From positions 1 through 64,000 of the forward strand of contig NZ_JAMOIM010000014.1 in the NCBI RefSeq assembly GCF_026130545.1: DNA of 64,000 nt, read 5' to 3'. Below, piece after piece: positions 54,084 through 63,972 of the stretch. Source of the DNA: Lichenifustis flavocetrariae. GTDB lineage: Bacteria > Pseudomonadota > Alphaproteobacteria > Rhizobiales > Beijerinckiaceae. The position numbers and the translations under genes are program-made. The notes beneath the pieces were generated by a model that worked only from the letters and a program-made list of their open reading frames with translations, was not told the DNA's origin and did not search any database. Each line of letters begins with the position of its first letter. Position 1 is the stretch's first letter.

Positions 54084-55079
54084 CTATTCCGCGCCTTGGG
54101 GAACGCGCCTGTCCGCGGCGCCGGACGAAAGGCGAGCCACGCCGGGTGAACGGCCGGTCACGCGCTTGAAGGCGCGACTGAAGGCGGCCTGAGACGCATA
54201 TCCGAGCGATCCCGCCACCGTCTCGATCGGCATCCTGGCATTGCCGATCCATTGCGCGGCGAGGCGCATGCGCAGCTCGGCGACATAGCGCAGGGGCGGC
54301 AGACCGGTGAGGCTTTGAAAGCGCTCGGCGAAGACCGAACGTGAACAGCCGGCTTCCGACGCGAGGGTGGCGACCGTCCAAGCGCGCCCCGGGTCACGGT
54401 GCAGCGCCGCGATAGCCCTGGCCAGACGAGGGTCGCGCAAGGCATCCACGAGACCGGACGCACCATTGCAGCCACACTCGACCCAGCTGCGGACGATGAT
54501 GGCGGAGACGACGTCGGCGAGCCGGGCCAGGATACCGGCAAATCCCACGCGGCGCCCGCATACCTCGCTCTCCATCGCTTTCAGGATCGCCAGGATCTCG
54601 GGATGGCGGTCGGAGAGGGTGCCGACGAGCATGATGGCTGGCATGAGGAGGACCAAACTCTGCATCCCGCCCAACTCGAATTCCATGCAGCTGCTGAAGA
54701 TGATCGCGTTGTCGGGACAGCCGGGGGCACTGGCGCAGGCGGAGATGTCGCACAGGCTCTCGCAGACCGGTACGGCCTCGAAGCTGCCGATATCCCGCGC
54801 CGGCAGGTCCGCGGCCGAGAGCACTTGGTGTGCGCCGCCATGCGGCAGAAAGATCGCGGTGCCGGGCGCGAGGTCGTGGATGTCGCCGGTCGGGTCCCGC
54901 AGAAAGACGGTGCCGGCCGCGACAAAGTGGAATTGCGCCCGACCCGGCTCCGTGCCGAAACTGAGCCCAAACGGGGGCGTCATCTCGATCCGGCGATACT
55001 GGACCCCCCTCAGCCGCATGTCCAAAAGCAGTTCGCTCATCAGATCCGGCGGCGGCAACGAGAGTTGAGACTGTGGCAT
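54084..55079 (-). CDS. AraC-family regulator with N-terminal cupin
   Basis: A 331-residue regulator. The N-terminal half (residues about 10-190) is a cupin-like sensor with LRGVQYRRIEMTPPFGLSFGTEPGRAQFHFVAAG and cysteines at VCESLCDIS and CASAPGC. The C-terminal domain holds two helix-turn-helix motifs: WTVATLASEAGCSRSVFAERFQSLTG and MPIETVAGSLGYASQAAFSRAFKRVTGRSP. It is divergent from an MFS exporter gene, its probable target. Start is ambiguous: 55079 is chosen; ATG at 55118 is in frame. Confidence 0.88.
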   Translation of the reverse strand: MPQSQLSLPPPDLMSELLLDMRLRGVQYRRIEMTPPFGLSFGTEPGRAQFHFVAAGTVFLRDPTGDIHDLAPGTAIFLPHGGAHQVLSAADLPARDIGSFEAVPVCESLCDISACASAPGCPDNAIIFSSCMEFELGGMQSLVLLMPAIMLVGTLSDRHPEILAILKAMESEVCGRRVGFAGILARLADVVSAIIVRSWVECGCNGASGLVDALRDPRLARAIAALHRDPGRAWTVATLASEAGCSRSVFAERFQSLTGLPPLRYVAELRMRLAAQWIGNARMPIETVAGSLGYASQAAFSRAFKRVTGRSPGVARLSSGAADRRVPQGAE

Positions 55080-55177
55080 ACCAGGACGCTCGATCAAAGA
55101 ATTCGGATGGACTATCATAGATCGTCTGGATGTCTCCGTGTAGCCTCCGGCCGACTGATGGCAACGAGAGACGATCG

Positions 55178-56371
55178 ATGAGCGAATATGCCGAACGGAC
55201 ATGGGCGCCGGCTGCCGAGCAGCAGGCCTCGTGGCCCGCAGTCTTTTCCCTGACGCTGGGCGTCTTCGGGCTCGTGACGGCGGAATTTCTCCCGGCCAGC
55301 CTGCTGACCCCGATCGCGCGGGCGCTCGACATTCCGGAGGCTCTCGCCGGCCAAGCGGTCACCGCCACGGCCATCGTGGCCTTCTTTGCGGGACTGCTGG
55401 CGGCCGTGGTCACGCGGGGCCTCGATCGCCGGCGGGTGCTGATGGGGTTCTCGACACTTCTGATCCTCTCCAACCTGCTCGTGGCAGCGGCTCCCAACCT
55501 TCCCCTGCTGCTGCTGGCACGTGTGCTGCTCGGCATCGCACTCGGCGGGTTCTGGAGCATGGCGACCGCGGTGACCATTCGGCTCGTGCCGCCCGCCCTA
55601 GTGCCGCGCGCCTTGTCTCTGGTCTTCAGTGGCGTGTCGGTCGCCACCATCGTGGCGGTGCCGCTCGGCAGCTATATCGGAGGCCTCTATGGCTGGCGCG
55701 TCGTCTTTCTGCTCTCGGCCGGGATTGGCCTCGTGACGCTGGTTATTCAGATGGCGACCTTGCCGCGCCTGGCAGACCTTGGTGCCGCCCGGCTCGGCAC
55801 GCTATTGAGCGTGCTCCAACGGCCGGGGATCGGGCTTGGCATCGCCTGCGTGGTGCTGGTCTTCAGCGGGCACTTCGCCCTCTTCACCTACGTGCGCCCG
55901 TTCCTCGAAAGCGTGGGCGGGACGGATGTCAGCGGGATCGCCTTGACGCTGTTGGGCTTCGGGCTCGCCAATTTCGCCGGAACGTTGCTGGCAGGTTTCC
56001 TGCTGGAGCGGAGCCTACGCCTGACGCTCGCTCTCATGCCCTTGCTCATCGCTGCCGCCGGGTTGGGGCTGACCGGACTGCACGCCGGTCTACCCCTGCA
56101 GGCCTTGCTCGTGGCTCTTTGGGGCCTGGCCTTCGGCACCATCCCGGTGGCCTGGTCGACGTGGTTGGCGCGCGCGGTGCCGGACGAGACCGAAACCGGT
56201 GGCGGTCTGATCGTGGCCGCCGTTCAGCTCGCGATCACCTTCGGTGCGGCGGGCGGTGGCGCGATCTATGCCCTGGCGGGTGTGGCGGGCGTGTTCGCCA
56301 CCGGCGGCGCGCTGATGGTCGCGACTTCGGCGATCATCCTGGCCAGCATTTCCGCAAGTAAACCCGCGTAG
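55178..56371 (+). CDS. MFS transporter (DHA1 family)
   Basis: A 397-residue drug or arabinose-polymer-type MFS protein with about 12 helices: FSLTLGVFGLVTAEFLPASLLTPIARAL opens the first two, followed by VTRGLDRRRVLMGFSTLL (motif A) and LVARVLLGIALGGFWSMA-type sequence. This AEFLP wording resembles the NepI/YdhP group of purine or drug exporters. Substrate is unknown. It is divergent from the AraC-type regulator across a 98-base spacer. Confidence 0.9.
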   Translation: MSEYAERTWAPAAEQQASWPAVFSLTLGVFGLVTAEFLPASLLTPIARALDIPEALAGQAVTATAIVAFFAGLLAAVVTRGLDRRRVLMGFSTLLILSNLLVAAAPNLPLLLLARVLLGIALGGFWSMATAVTIRLVPPALVPRALSLVFSGVSVATIVAVPLGSYIGGLYGWRVVFLLSAGIGLVTLVIQMATLPRLADLGAARLGTLLSVLQRPGIGLGIACVVLVFSGHFALFTYVRPFLESVGGTDVSGIALTLLGFGLANFAGTLLAGFLLERSLRLTLALMPLLIAAAGLGLTGLHAGLPLQALLVALWGLAFGTIPVAWSTWLARAVPDETETGGGLIVAAVQLAITFGAAGGGAIYALAGVAGVFATGGALMVATSAIILASISASKPA

Positions 56372-56464
56372 TCTCGCAAGTCATCGGCCTTCGACAGAGG
56401 CGGCAATGACGGCTTCGTGAGTCAGCCGGCTGTCGACCACGAAGGTGACCATCAACAAGGGCGT

Positions 56465-57751
56465 TCACATGCTGTCCCCGAAGTCCTGCCCATAGGCCGG
56501 GGGTGGGTGGATAGGCGGGAACAGGTCCGCGAGACGGGCGCCGACCTGGAGAAGGCCGGCGTCCCCGCCCCAATGCCCCACCACCTGCAGGCCCAGCGGC
56601 AGGCCTGAGGGGCCGAAGCCGACCGGGACCGTGAGGGCCGGGACGCCCAGCACACTCCAGGGCGCGCAGAACCGCGGATCGCCGGTCCATGCCAAGCCGT
56701 GCGGCGCCTCGCCGGCGGCGGGAATGGTAAGGACCGCGTCGTAGGGCGCCGCGATCGTTGCGTAAACCTCACGCAGGACCGTCTGCTTCGCCAGTGCGGC
56801 GCGATAGTCCTCCGCCCCAAGCCCTTGTCCCCGCATCACGAGCCCGCGGATCGACGCGCTGATCGCGTCGCCGTGTTGCGACACCAGGGCCCCGAAATGC
56901 CCGGCCGCTTCATAGGCCAGGAGCGTATCGACAATGGCCGGAACGTCGTCGAACCCAGATGGCAGCGCGAGATCTTCGACCGCGTGGCCGGCATCGCGCA
57001 GGAGCCGCAAGGCGCTGTCCATCACGTGTCGCTGCGCCGGTTCGATCGTGGCATCGATCAGCGGCAGGGCTGCAAGACGCAACGGCCGGCCGAGTCCGAT
57101 CTTGCCGGGGTCGAGAAAGCCCAAGAGCTGCATCGCCAGTATCACGTCGGGAACGCAGCGGGCGAACAGGCCCACATGGTCGAGCGCCTGACAGAGAGGG
57201 TGAACCCCGTCGCGCGGGATGGTCCCGAAGGTCGGCTTGAAGCCGACAATTCCACAAAACGCCGCCGGGCGGATCACCGAGCCCATGGTCTGGGTGCCGA
57301 ATGCCAGGGGCACGATCCCGGCCGCGACAGCCGCGGCCGAGCCGCTGGACGATCCGCCCGGCGTATGGTCCAGATTCCAAGGGTTTCGGGTCGGTCCAGG
57401 TTGCTGGTGCGCGAATTCTGTCGTGACAGTCTTGCCGATCACGGTGGCGCCACGCGCGCGGAGACGTTGCACAATGGCGGCATCCGCCGACGGCCGATGT
57501 CCCCGCAACACGGCAGCCCCATAGCTCGTCGGCATGTCGGCGGTGTCGATCAGATCCTTGATTGCGACCGCCACGCCGGCGAGCGGACCCGTGCCGGCGG
57601 GCGGCGCAGCTTCGGGCAGGAACGCGAAGGCTTGCAGATCAGGCTCGTAGTGCTGGGCACGGGCCCAGCACCGATCGACCGCTTGAGCCGGGGGAAACGC
57701 ACCTTCGGCGACCGCCTGCAGCGTGCCTTGAAGGCTGAGGGGAGAGCGCAT
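56465..57751 (-). CDS. Amidase signature-family protein
   Basis: A 428-residue amidase with the Ser-cisSer-Lys triad: Lys65 in VAIKDLIDT, Ser134 in PGGSSSGSAA and Ser158 in GTQTMGSVIRPAA. The motif around Ser158 deviates from the usual GTDTGGSIR, with Q for D and M for G, so activity or substrate choice may differ. It hydrolyses an amide of unknown identity in the cytoplasm. The SDR gene ends 29 bases upstream, so the two are probably cotranscribed. Confidence 0.88.
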   Translation of the reverse strand: MRSPLSLQGTLQAVAEGAFPPAQAVDRCWARAQHYEPDLQAFAFLPEAAPPAGTGPLAGVAVAIKDLIDTADMPTSYGAAVLRGHRPSADAAIVQRLRARGATVIGKTVTTEFAHQQPGPTRNPWNLDHTPGGSSSGSAAAVAAGIVPLAFGTQTMGSVIRPAAFCGIVGFKPTFGTIPRDGVHPLCQALDHVGLFARCVPDVILAMQLLGFLDPGKIGLGRPLRLAALPLIDATIEPAQRHVMDSALRLLRDAGHAVEDLALPSGFDDVPAIVDTLLAYEAAGHFGALVSQHGDAISASIRGLVMRGQGLGAEDYRAALAKQTVLREVYATIAAPYDAVLTIPAAGEAPHGLAWTGDPRFCAPWSVLGVPALTVPVGFGPSGLPLGLQVVGHWGGDAGLLQVGARLADLFPPIHPPPAYGQDFGDSM

Positions 57752-57780
57752 CGGGGCTGAAACCGGGTCAGGGAAAGGGG

Positions 57781-58542
57781 TCAGAACTGGACGCCGCGCG
57801 TCAGTGCTCCGTCGACCACCAGGTTCGTGCCGGTGATGAAGCTCGCCGCCGGGCTCGCCAGGAACACGACCGCATTGGCCATCTCCTGCGGCGTTCCCAT
57901 GCGGCCGGTCGGATTGAGAGCGAGCGCGGTCTTGTAAAGCTCGGGGTTGCCGTCCTTGATCTGGTTCCAGACGCCCCCCTCGAAATAGGTGTTGCCGGGC
58001 GACACCGTGTTGGCGCGGATCCCTTTGCCGGCCAGCTGATAGGCAAGCCCCTGCGTGTAGTGGATCAGCGCGGCCTTGAAGGCGCCGTAGGGGCCGGCGG
58101 CGAAGTCGATCTCACGCCCGGAGACGCTGGAAATGCTCACGATCGCGGCAGCCTTGCTGGCTTCAAGAAACGGCTTGGCGGCTTCGACCATGCGGACGCA
58201 GCCCATCATGTCGGTCTCGAAACTCTGTTTCCAGCTCGTCTCGTCGGCCCCGATGGCCAGCGCGCTCACGTTCGCCACCACGATGTCGATGCCGCCGAGG
58301 TCAGACGCGGCTTGCGCGATCCAGGCTTTCAGAGCCTCCGGATCGGCGATGTCGAGGCTACGGCCAAAGGCCCGACCACCCGTGGAGCGCAAATTCTCCT
58401 CAGCGGCTGCCACATCCTTTTCGCTACGCGCGCAAAATGCCACGTCGGCGCCTTCGCGCATCAGCGTTTCGACGATCGCGCGTCCGATCCCCTTGGTGCC
58501 CCCCGACACGACAGCTCGCAAGCCCTTCAGCCCAAGGTCCAT
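57781..58542 (-). CDS. Short-chain dehydrogenase/reductase
   Basis: A 253-residue classical SDR. The cofactor motif is VVSGGTKGIGRAI (residues about 11-23), the catalytic serine lies in SISSVSG, and the YxxxK motif is YGAFK. A C-terminal GTNLVVDGALT segment is usual. The substrate is unknown. AAAGGGG sits five bases before the ATG. It is 192 bases downstream of xylH on the same strand; read-through into it would link it to xylose uptake, but sequence does not show a sugar dehydrogenase signature. Confidence 0.9.
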   Translation of the reverse strand: MDLGLKGLRAVVSGGTKGIGRAIVETLMREGADVAFCARSEKDVAAAEENLRSTGGRAFGRSLDIADPEALKAWIAQAASDLGGIDIVVANVSALAIGADETSWKQSFETDMMGCVRMVEAAKPFLEASKAAAIVSISSVSGREIDFAAGPYGAFKAALIHYTQGLAYQLAGKGIRANTVSPGNTYFEGGVWNQIKDGNPELYKTALALNPTGRMGTPQEMANAVVFLASPAASFITGTNLVVDGALTRGVQF

Positions 58543-58734
58543 CTCTAGCCCCTTTGATTCCAGACGCTCGCGCGGGTGTCCGCGTTGCATCCGCGCATCC
58601 CCAGGGTAGAGGACGCCTCAGCATCGGTCGTGCGCAAGATTTCGGCTTTTCGGCACCAGCGTCCGCTCAACAAACAGACGCCTCACGGATACGGGACTTG
58701 AGCGCCCGCGTTGTCGCGCCCGCGAGGGGCGCCG

Positions 58735-59967
58735 TTACGCGCTCTTGGTGCCGGTCGCGATATCGAGCCAGACGGCGAGCAGCAGGATCGTGCCCTTCAC
58801 GATCATCTGCCAGTAGGTGTCGACGCTGAGCATCGACATGCCGTTGTCGAGGCTCGCCATGATCAGGGCCCCGATGAGCGCCCCCGCCACCGTGCCGGCG
58901 CCGCCGCGCATGGACGTGCCGCCGATGATGCAGGACGCGATGGCGTCGAGCTCCTGCAGGCTGCCGGCCGATGGCGAGCCTGCCGCAAGCCGCGCCGTGG
59001 TCATGACGCCCGCGAGCGCCGCCGCCGCCCCCATGAGGCCGAATACGACGAGCTTCACGCGTTGCACGTCGACGCCCGACAGGCGCGTCGCCTCGAGATT
59101 GCCGCCGATCGCGTAGATGCGGCGGCCGAGTACGGTGCGGCGGGCCATGATGGTCAAGCCACCGAGGAGACAGAGCAGGATCAGCACCGGGGTCGGGATG
59201 CCGCGATAGGCGTTCAACACGACGATGAAGCCTGCGAGCGCCACGCCGGTCAGGGCGATCTTGGCAAGGTCCAGGCCGAAGGCCGGCACCTTGAGGCCGT
59301 GCGTGCGCCGGTTCGCCCGGTTGCGCAGCGTCACGGTCGCGAGCACGACAAACATCGCGGCCGCCAGGATGATGCCGATCAGGGCCGGCAGGTAGCTCTG
59401 CCCGACAGCCACGAGGCCGGGCGAGATGGGCGTAACGGTCACGCCGTGGGTGATGCCGAGCAGGATGCCGCGAAAGGCGAGTAGCCCCGCCAGCGTCACG
59501 ATGAAGGACGGGATCCCGCGATAGGCCACCCAATAGCCGTTGAAGCAGCCGATCGCCGCTCCGATCGCCAGCACGGCCACGAGATTGACGGGCAACGGCA
59601 GGTGGTAGCGCGCATCGAACAGCGCCGCGATGCCGCCGAGCAGGCCAAGCAGCGAGCCGACCGACAGGTCGATCTCGCCCGCGATGATGACGAACACCAT
59701 GCCGGAGGCCAACATCCCCGTGATGGCCATCTGGCGCAGCAGGTTCGACAGGTTGCGGGCGGTCAGGAAGTCGCCGTCGGTGAGATAGTTGAAGAACACC
59801 CACACGATCGCGATGACCACGGCCAGCGCCAAGATCTTGTAGCGCGTGAAGGCGGCCTTGAATTGCGTGACGCCCACGACCGCGCGGGTCGAGCCCGCGG
59901 GCGGCGTCTTGGACGTGTCGGGCTGGCCGCCGGCTGTGGTGAGGCTTGGGCTGTCGGTGCTCGTCAT
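58735..59967 (-). CDS. xylH: D-xylose ABC transporter, permease subunit
   Basis: A 410-residue inner-membrane permease with about ten hydrophobic segments. The core reads NLSNLLRQMAITGMLASGMVFVIIAGEIDLSVGSLLGL (residues about 73-110), the family signature, and continues with RRIYAIGGNLEATRLSGVDVQRVK. The C terminus has GTSMRGGAGTVAGALIGALIMASLDNGM. The N-terminal 40 residues are polar. The gene follows xylG with a 13-base gap. Confidence 0.93.
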   Translation of the reverse strand: MTSTDSPSLTTAGGQPDTSKTPPAGSTRAVVGVTQFKAAFTRYKILALAVVIAIVWVFFNYLTDGDFLTARNLSNLLRQMAITGMLASGMVFVIIAGEIDLSVGSLLGLLGGIAALFDARYHLPLPVNLVAVLAIGAAIGCFNGYWVAYRGIPSFIVTLAGLLAFRGILLGITHGVTVTPISPGLVAVGQSYLPALIGIILAAAMFVVLATVTLRNRANRRTHGLKVPAFGLDLAKIALTGVALAGFIVVLNAYRGIPTPVLILLCLLGGLTIMARRTVLGRRIYAIGGNLEATRLSGVDVQRVKLVVFGLMGAAAALAGVMTTARLAAGSPSAGSLQELDAIASCIIGGTSMRGGAGTVAGALIGALIMASLDNGMSMLSVDTYWQMIVKGTILLLAVWLDIATGTKSA

Positions 59968-59980
59968 GATGTGAACTCGT

Positions 59981-61516
59981 TCATGCCGCGTGCGGCAGGG
60001 GCGTGATGGCGGCGGTCAGCACCTGCTCCTGGGTCAGGCCGTCGTTGATGAAGTCGCCGCGCAACTGACCCTCGCCGATCACCAGCACGCGATCCGAGAT
60101 GCCGAGGACTTCCGGCATCTCGGACGACACCATGATGATCGACATGCCCTGCTTTACGAGATCGAACATCAGCTTGTAGATCTCGTATTTGGCCCCGACG
60201 TCCACGCCGCGGGTCGGCTCGTCGAGGATGAGCACGCGGGGCTTGGGCGCCAGCATCTTGGAGATGACCGCCTTCTGCTGATTGCCGCCCGACAGCCGCG
60301 CGATGGCCAGCATCGGGCTCGCGGTTTTGATGCGCATCTGCGCGATCGCGGCGTCGATGTCGCGCAACTCGCGGTTCTCGTCGATCAGGCCGCCGGATGT
60401 GTAATCGTCGAGGGTCGAGAGGGTGATGTTCTGGCCCACCGCGAGGTCGGGCACGATGCCATGCGCTTTGCGGTCTTCCGGCACCATGCAGAGCCCATGG
60501 CGGACGGCCTCCTTCGGGGTCCGCACCGTGATCGGCTTGCCTTCGAGAAGGATCTCGGCCGTGTAAGGGCCGCGGTAGCAACCGAACAGCGCGCTCACGA
60601 GTTCCGTGCGGCCGGCGCCGACCAGGCCCGCGATGCCGAGGATCTCGCCCCGGCGAAGCTGGAACGATACGTCGTCGACCCGCCGCCGGTTGACGTTCTG
60701 CGGGTCGAGGCAAATCACGTTGCGGGCCTCGAACACCACTTCGCCGATCGGATGCGCCTCGCGCGGGAAGAGGCTCGTCATTTCGCGGCCGATCATCATG
60801 CGGATGATGTCGCTCGCCTTGATGTCCGCCATGGCGGCGTGGCCCACATAGGCGCCGTCGCGAATCACCGTGACGCTGTCCGCGATCGCTTCGATCTCTT
60901 CGAGCTTATGGGAAATATAGACGCAGGCCGTGCCGCGCGCCTTGAGGCCCTTCACAAGGCCCAGCAGCGTCTCGGTCTCGGAGCGTGTCAGCGAGGAGGT
61001 GGGCTCGTCCAGGATCAACAGCTTGGCGTTCTTGCTAAGCGCCTTGGCGATTTCAATAAGCTGACGTTCGCCGCCGCTGTAATGGGCGACCGGTTGGGCC
61101 ACGTTGATGTGGCTCATCTTCAAGTCGGCCATCAGGGCCGCGGCCTTGGCGTACATGGCCTCGAAATCGATGAAGCCGCCGAAGCCGCGCGGCTCCCGGC
61201 CGAGGAAGATATTCTCGGCCACCGACAGCTGAGGTACGAGCATCAGCTCCTGATGAATAATGACGATGCCGGCCGCTTCGGTCTCGCGGATACTCGCTGC
61301 CCGGAGCTCGCGGCCCTGCCACTGGATGGTGCCGCCCCAGGTCCCATAGGGATAGACGGCCGACAGAACCTTCATCATGGTGGACTTGCCGGCGCCGTTT
61401 TCGCCACAGAGACCCACAACTTCGCCGGCTCGTACGGTGAGATTGATGCCGTTCAGGGCTCGCACACCGGCGAAATCCTTGGTGATGCCGCGCATCTCGA
61501 GCAGGGTTTCGGCCAT
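59981..61516 (-). CDS. xylG: D-xylose ABC transporter, ATP-binding subunit
   Basis: A 511-residue double-ATPase of the sugar-uptake type. Domain 1 has Walker [10 protein letters not shown] (residues about 38-46), signature [12 protein letters not shown] and Walker [13 protein letters not shown]; domain 2 has the degenerate Walker [10 protein letters not shown], signature [13 protein letters not shown] and [17 protein letters not shown]. The overall sequence matches XylG. It drives uptake through XylH. It is separated from xylF by 137 bases that include a strong hairpin. Confidence 0.94.
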   Translation of the reverse strand: MAETLLEMRGITKDFAGVRALNGINLTVRAGEVVGLCGENGAGKSTMMKVLSAVYPYGTWGGTIQWQGRELRAASIRETEAAGIVIIHQELMLVPQLSVAENIFLGREPRGFGGFIDFEAMYAKAAALMADLKMSHINVAQPVAHYSGGERQLIEIAKALSKNAKLLILDEPTSSLTRSETETLLGLVKGLKARGTACVYISHKLEEIEAIADSVTVIRDGAYVGHAAMADIKASDIIRMMIGREMTSLFPREAHPIGEVVFEARNVICLDPQNVNRRRVDDVSFQLRRGEILGIAGLVGAGRTELVSALFGCYRGPYTAEILLEGKPITVRTPKEAVRHGLCMVPEDRKAHGIVPDLAVGQNITLSTLDDYTSGGLIDENRELRDIDAAIAQMRIKTASPMLAIARLSGGNQQKAVISKMLAPKPRVLILDEPTRGVDVGAKYEIYKLMFDLVKQGMSIIMVSSEMPEVLGISDRVLVIGEGQLRGDFINDGLTQEQVLTAAITPLPHAA

Positions 61517-61614
61517 GAGGCGTTCCGGCGATCCATAAGGCCGATCAAGGAGCGACCGGCGGGGAAAGGATCGCGCCGCAGACAGCAGATCGTCAGCGGC
61601 GCGGTCGATGTGGC

Positions 61615-61632
61615 GGGCGCCTGTCGGCGCCC
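61615..61632. other. Perfect hairpin between xylF and xylG
   Basis: GGGCGCC-TGTC-GGCGCCC, a 7-bp GC stem with a 4-base loop, 22 bases after the xylF stop codon. It may act as a partial terminator or a 3'-end stabiliser that makes the binding protein more abundant than the ATPase and permease, as in other ABC operons. Confidence 0.6.
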
Positions 61633-61653
61633 GGATCCGGCGATTAGGCCGGC

Positions 61654-62670
61654 TTACTTCCCGTTGACCTGGGCTTCGGTGTAGAAGCCATCCTTCACCA
61701 CCGCGTCCCAGTTGGCTTTGCTGATCAAGATCGGCGTGAGCAGGATGGTCGGGACCTGCTTCTTGCCATTGTCCATCTTGGACGTGAAGGTCGGCGTCTT
61801 GTTCTTGGACAGGTCGACGGCGATCTCGGCGGCCGTGCTGGCGATTGATTTCAAGGGCTTGTAGACCGTGACGGTCTGCGTGCCCGCTTTGACGCGCTGG
61901 ATGGCCGCGAGATCGGCGTCCTGACCCGAAACGGCCGTCTTGCCCGCGAGACCTTGTGCGGTCAGGGCCTGCACCACGCCGCCGGCTTCGGCGTCATTCG
62001 ACGCGACAACGCCGTCGATGGCGTTCTTGTTGGCGGTCAGCGCGTCTTCCATGATCTGCAACGCCGTGGTGGCGCTCCACTCAGGCACGAATTGCGAGCC
62101 GACCACCTTGACCTTGCCGGCGTCGATGGCGGGCTGCAGCACCTTCATCTGACCCGCGCGCAAAATCTGCGAATTGTTGTCGGTGGGCGAGCCGCCCATC
62201 AGGAAATAGTTACCGGCGGGCTTGGCATCGAGAACGCCCTGCGCCTGCATCTCGCCCACGCGCTCGTTGTCGAAGGTCACGTAGGCGTCGATGTCGGAGT
62301 TGAGGATCAGCCGATCGTAGGCCACCACCTTGATGCCGGCCTGCTTGGCCTCGTTGATGACATTATCGAGTACCTTGCCGTTGAAGGGCACGATCACGAT
62401 GGCGTCGACGCCGCGCGAGATCATGTTCTCGATCTGCGAGACCTGTCGCTCCTCGCTGGCATCGGCCGATTGCACGTTGACGGTGGCACCGAGCTTCTTG
62501 GCGGCTTCCACGAAATAGTCGCGGTCACGGGTCCAACGCTCGAGCCGCAGGTCGTCGATCGAAAAGCCGATCACCGGTTTGTCGGCGCTAGCCTGGGCCA
62601 CGCCGGACAGGCTGGCCGATGCGGCCAGGATCGCGACGCCGCAAAGAAGATGTGCGAGTGAACGCTTCAT
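61654..62670 (-). CDS. xylF: D-xylose ABC transporter, substrate-binding protein
   Basis: A 338-residue periplasmic xylose-binding protein with a signal peptide (residues about 1-28, ending VAQASA). Diagnostic stretches shared with E. coli XylF are [47 protein letters not shown] and [23 protein letters not shown] at 62670 has AAAAGGAAAC just upstream. It is the first gene of the xylFGH operon and is divergent from the LacI-type regulator. Confidence 0.96.
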   Translation of the reverse strand: MKRSLAHLLCGVAILAASASLSGVAQASADKPVIGFSIDDLRLERWTRDRDYFVEAAKKLGATVNVQSADASEERQVSQIENMISRGVDAIVIVPFNGKVLDNVINEAKQAGIKVVAYDRLILNSDIDAYVTFDNERVGEMQAQGVLDAKPAGNYFLMGGSPTDNNSQILRAGQMKVLQPAIDAGKVKVVGSQFVPEWSATTALQIMEDALTANKNAIDGVVASNDAEAGGVVQALTAQGLAGKTAVSGQDADLAAIQRVKAGTQTVTVYKPLKSIASTAAEIAVDLSKNKTPTFTSKMDNGKKQVPTILLTPILISKANWDAVVKDGFYTEAQVNGK

Positions 62671-62934
62671 GTTTCCTTTTCCTTCCCCCGACGGCGCGGC
62701 GCGCCGCACATGCTGCCCTTCGCGTGCGAGACGCTGATGGAAGGCCAGCTTCACGCAAATCGCTAGCAGCATGAGGTACGTACCGCAACATAAATCATCA
62801 TTTCGGCGCGGGATGAAAGCTTAGCATCATTATTGTGCATCGCCACATCACTTTAACGCAACGCACAAAACAAATTTGTACTTGCTCCGATGTTGTGATC
62901 GATGATTTACGTTCGTCAAACGGAGGACGCGGTT
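62671..62934. promoter_or_regulatory. xylF / LacI-type regulator divergent promoter region
   Basis: A 264-base spacer between divergent genes. The perfect palindrome ACAAATTTGT (62870-62879) is a candidate operator; AT-rich DNA around 62795-62830 may hold promoter elements. Binding by the adjacent regulator is inference from layout. Confidence 0.5.
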
Positions 62935-63972
62935 GTGGAGCCGGAGCGGCGGGTGACGGCGGGGGATGTGGCGGCGGCGGCCGGCGTAAGCCTCGCGACC
63001 GTTGACCGCGTCTTGAACCGACGGCCAGGCGTGCGCGAGGCGACCGTCCGGGCCGTGCAGGACGCTGTCGAGCGTCTCGGCTTCCGCAAGGACCTGTTCG
63101 CCGCCAACCTCGCCCGCAGCCGGCAATACCGGTTCCGCTTTCTGTTGCCACATCTGCCGCAAAACAGTTTCATGCAGTCCGTCCGGCGCGAAGTCGAACT
63201 AGCGGCCCTGCGCGGGCTCGACGAACGGATCACCGTGTCGAGCAACGACTACGCGGCCTTCGACCCGAAGGCGCTGGCGCAGCAGCTCGCGGCCTGCCGG
63301 CACGATGGCACCATGGGTGTCGCCGTTGTGGCCGTGGATGCGCCCGAGGTCCGCGACGCCATCGCGCGCGTCGCGGCCGACGACATCGCCGTGCTGACGC
63401 TGGTGTCGGACGTGACACCCTCGCGCCGCGCCCGCTTCATCGGGCCGGACAATATCGCGGCCGGCCGCGTGGGCGCCTCCCTGCTCGGCCGCTTCGCCGG
63501 GGGACGCCGTGGCCGTATCCTGACCGTCGCGGGGCGGATGACGCTGCGCGACCACGCCGAGCGCCGGCTCGGCTTCGCCCAGGTGATCGAGCGGGATTTC
63601 CCGGATCTCGGCCTCCTGCCTGTGGCCGAGGGGCTCGACGACGGGGCGGTGACGAAGCCGCTCGTCGCCGCGGCCCTGCGGGAGGTGCCCGACCTTATCG
63701 GCGTCTACAGCATGGGGGCCGGCAATCGCGGCATCGTGGCGGCGATCGAGGAAGCGGGTCGGGCGCGCGACGTGATCGCGATCGGCCACGAACTCACGCC
63801 GTTCATGCGCGAGGCGCTTCTGAGCGGCACTTTCGACGCCGCCATCAACCAGGACGCGTCCGATGAAGTGCGCCGGGCTGTCCGAACCCTGAAAGCCCTG
63901 GCCGATGGCCAGGCCGATTACCAGCCCGATCCCATCCGGATCGATATCTACATGAGGGACAACCTGCCATGA
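62935..63972 (+). CDS. LacI-family transcriptional regulator (probable xylose operon regulator)
   Basis: A 345-residue LacI-type regulator. The N-terminal helix-turn-helix is VTAGDVAAAAGVSLATVDRVLNRRPGV (residues about 7-33), and the rest is a periplasmic-binding-protein-like sugar domain (RFRFLLPHLPQNSFM, DNIAAGRVGASLLGRFAGG). It is likely to sense a sugar and control xylFGH opposite it. GTG at 62935 was chosen because GGAGG sits eight bases upstream, whereas the in-frame ATG at 62902 has none. Its stop overlaps the next start (ATGA). Confidence 0.88.
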   Translation: MEPERRVTAGDVAAAAGVSLATVDRVLNRRPGVREATVRAVQDAVERLGFRKDLFAANLARSRQYRFRFLLPHLPQNSFMQSVRREVELAALRGLDERITVSSNDYAAFDPKALAQQLAACRHDGTMGVAVVAVDAPEVRDAIARVAADDIAVLTLVSDVTPSRRARFIGPDNIAAGRVGASLLGRFAGGRRGRILTVAGRMTLRDHAERRLGFAQVIERDFPDLGLLPVAEGLDDGAVTKPLVAAALREVPDLIGVYSMGAGNRGIVAAIEEAGRARDVIAIGHELTPFMREALLSGTFDAAINQDASDEVRRAVRTLKALADGQADYQPDPIRIDIYMRDNLP

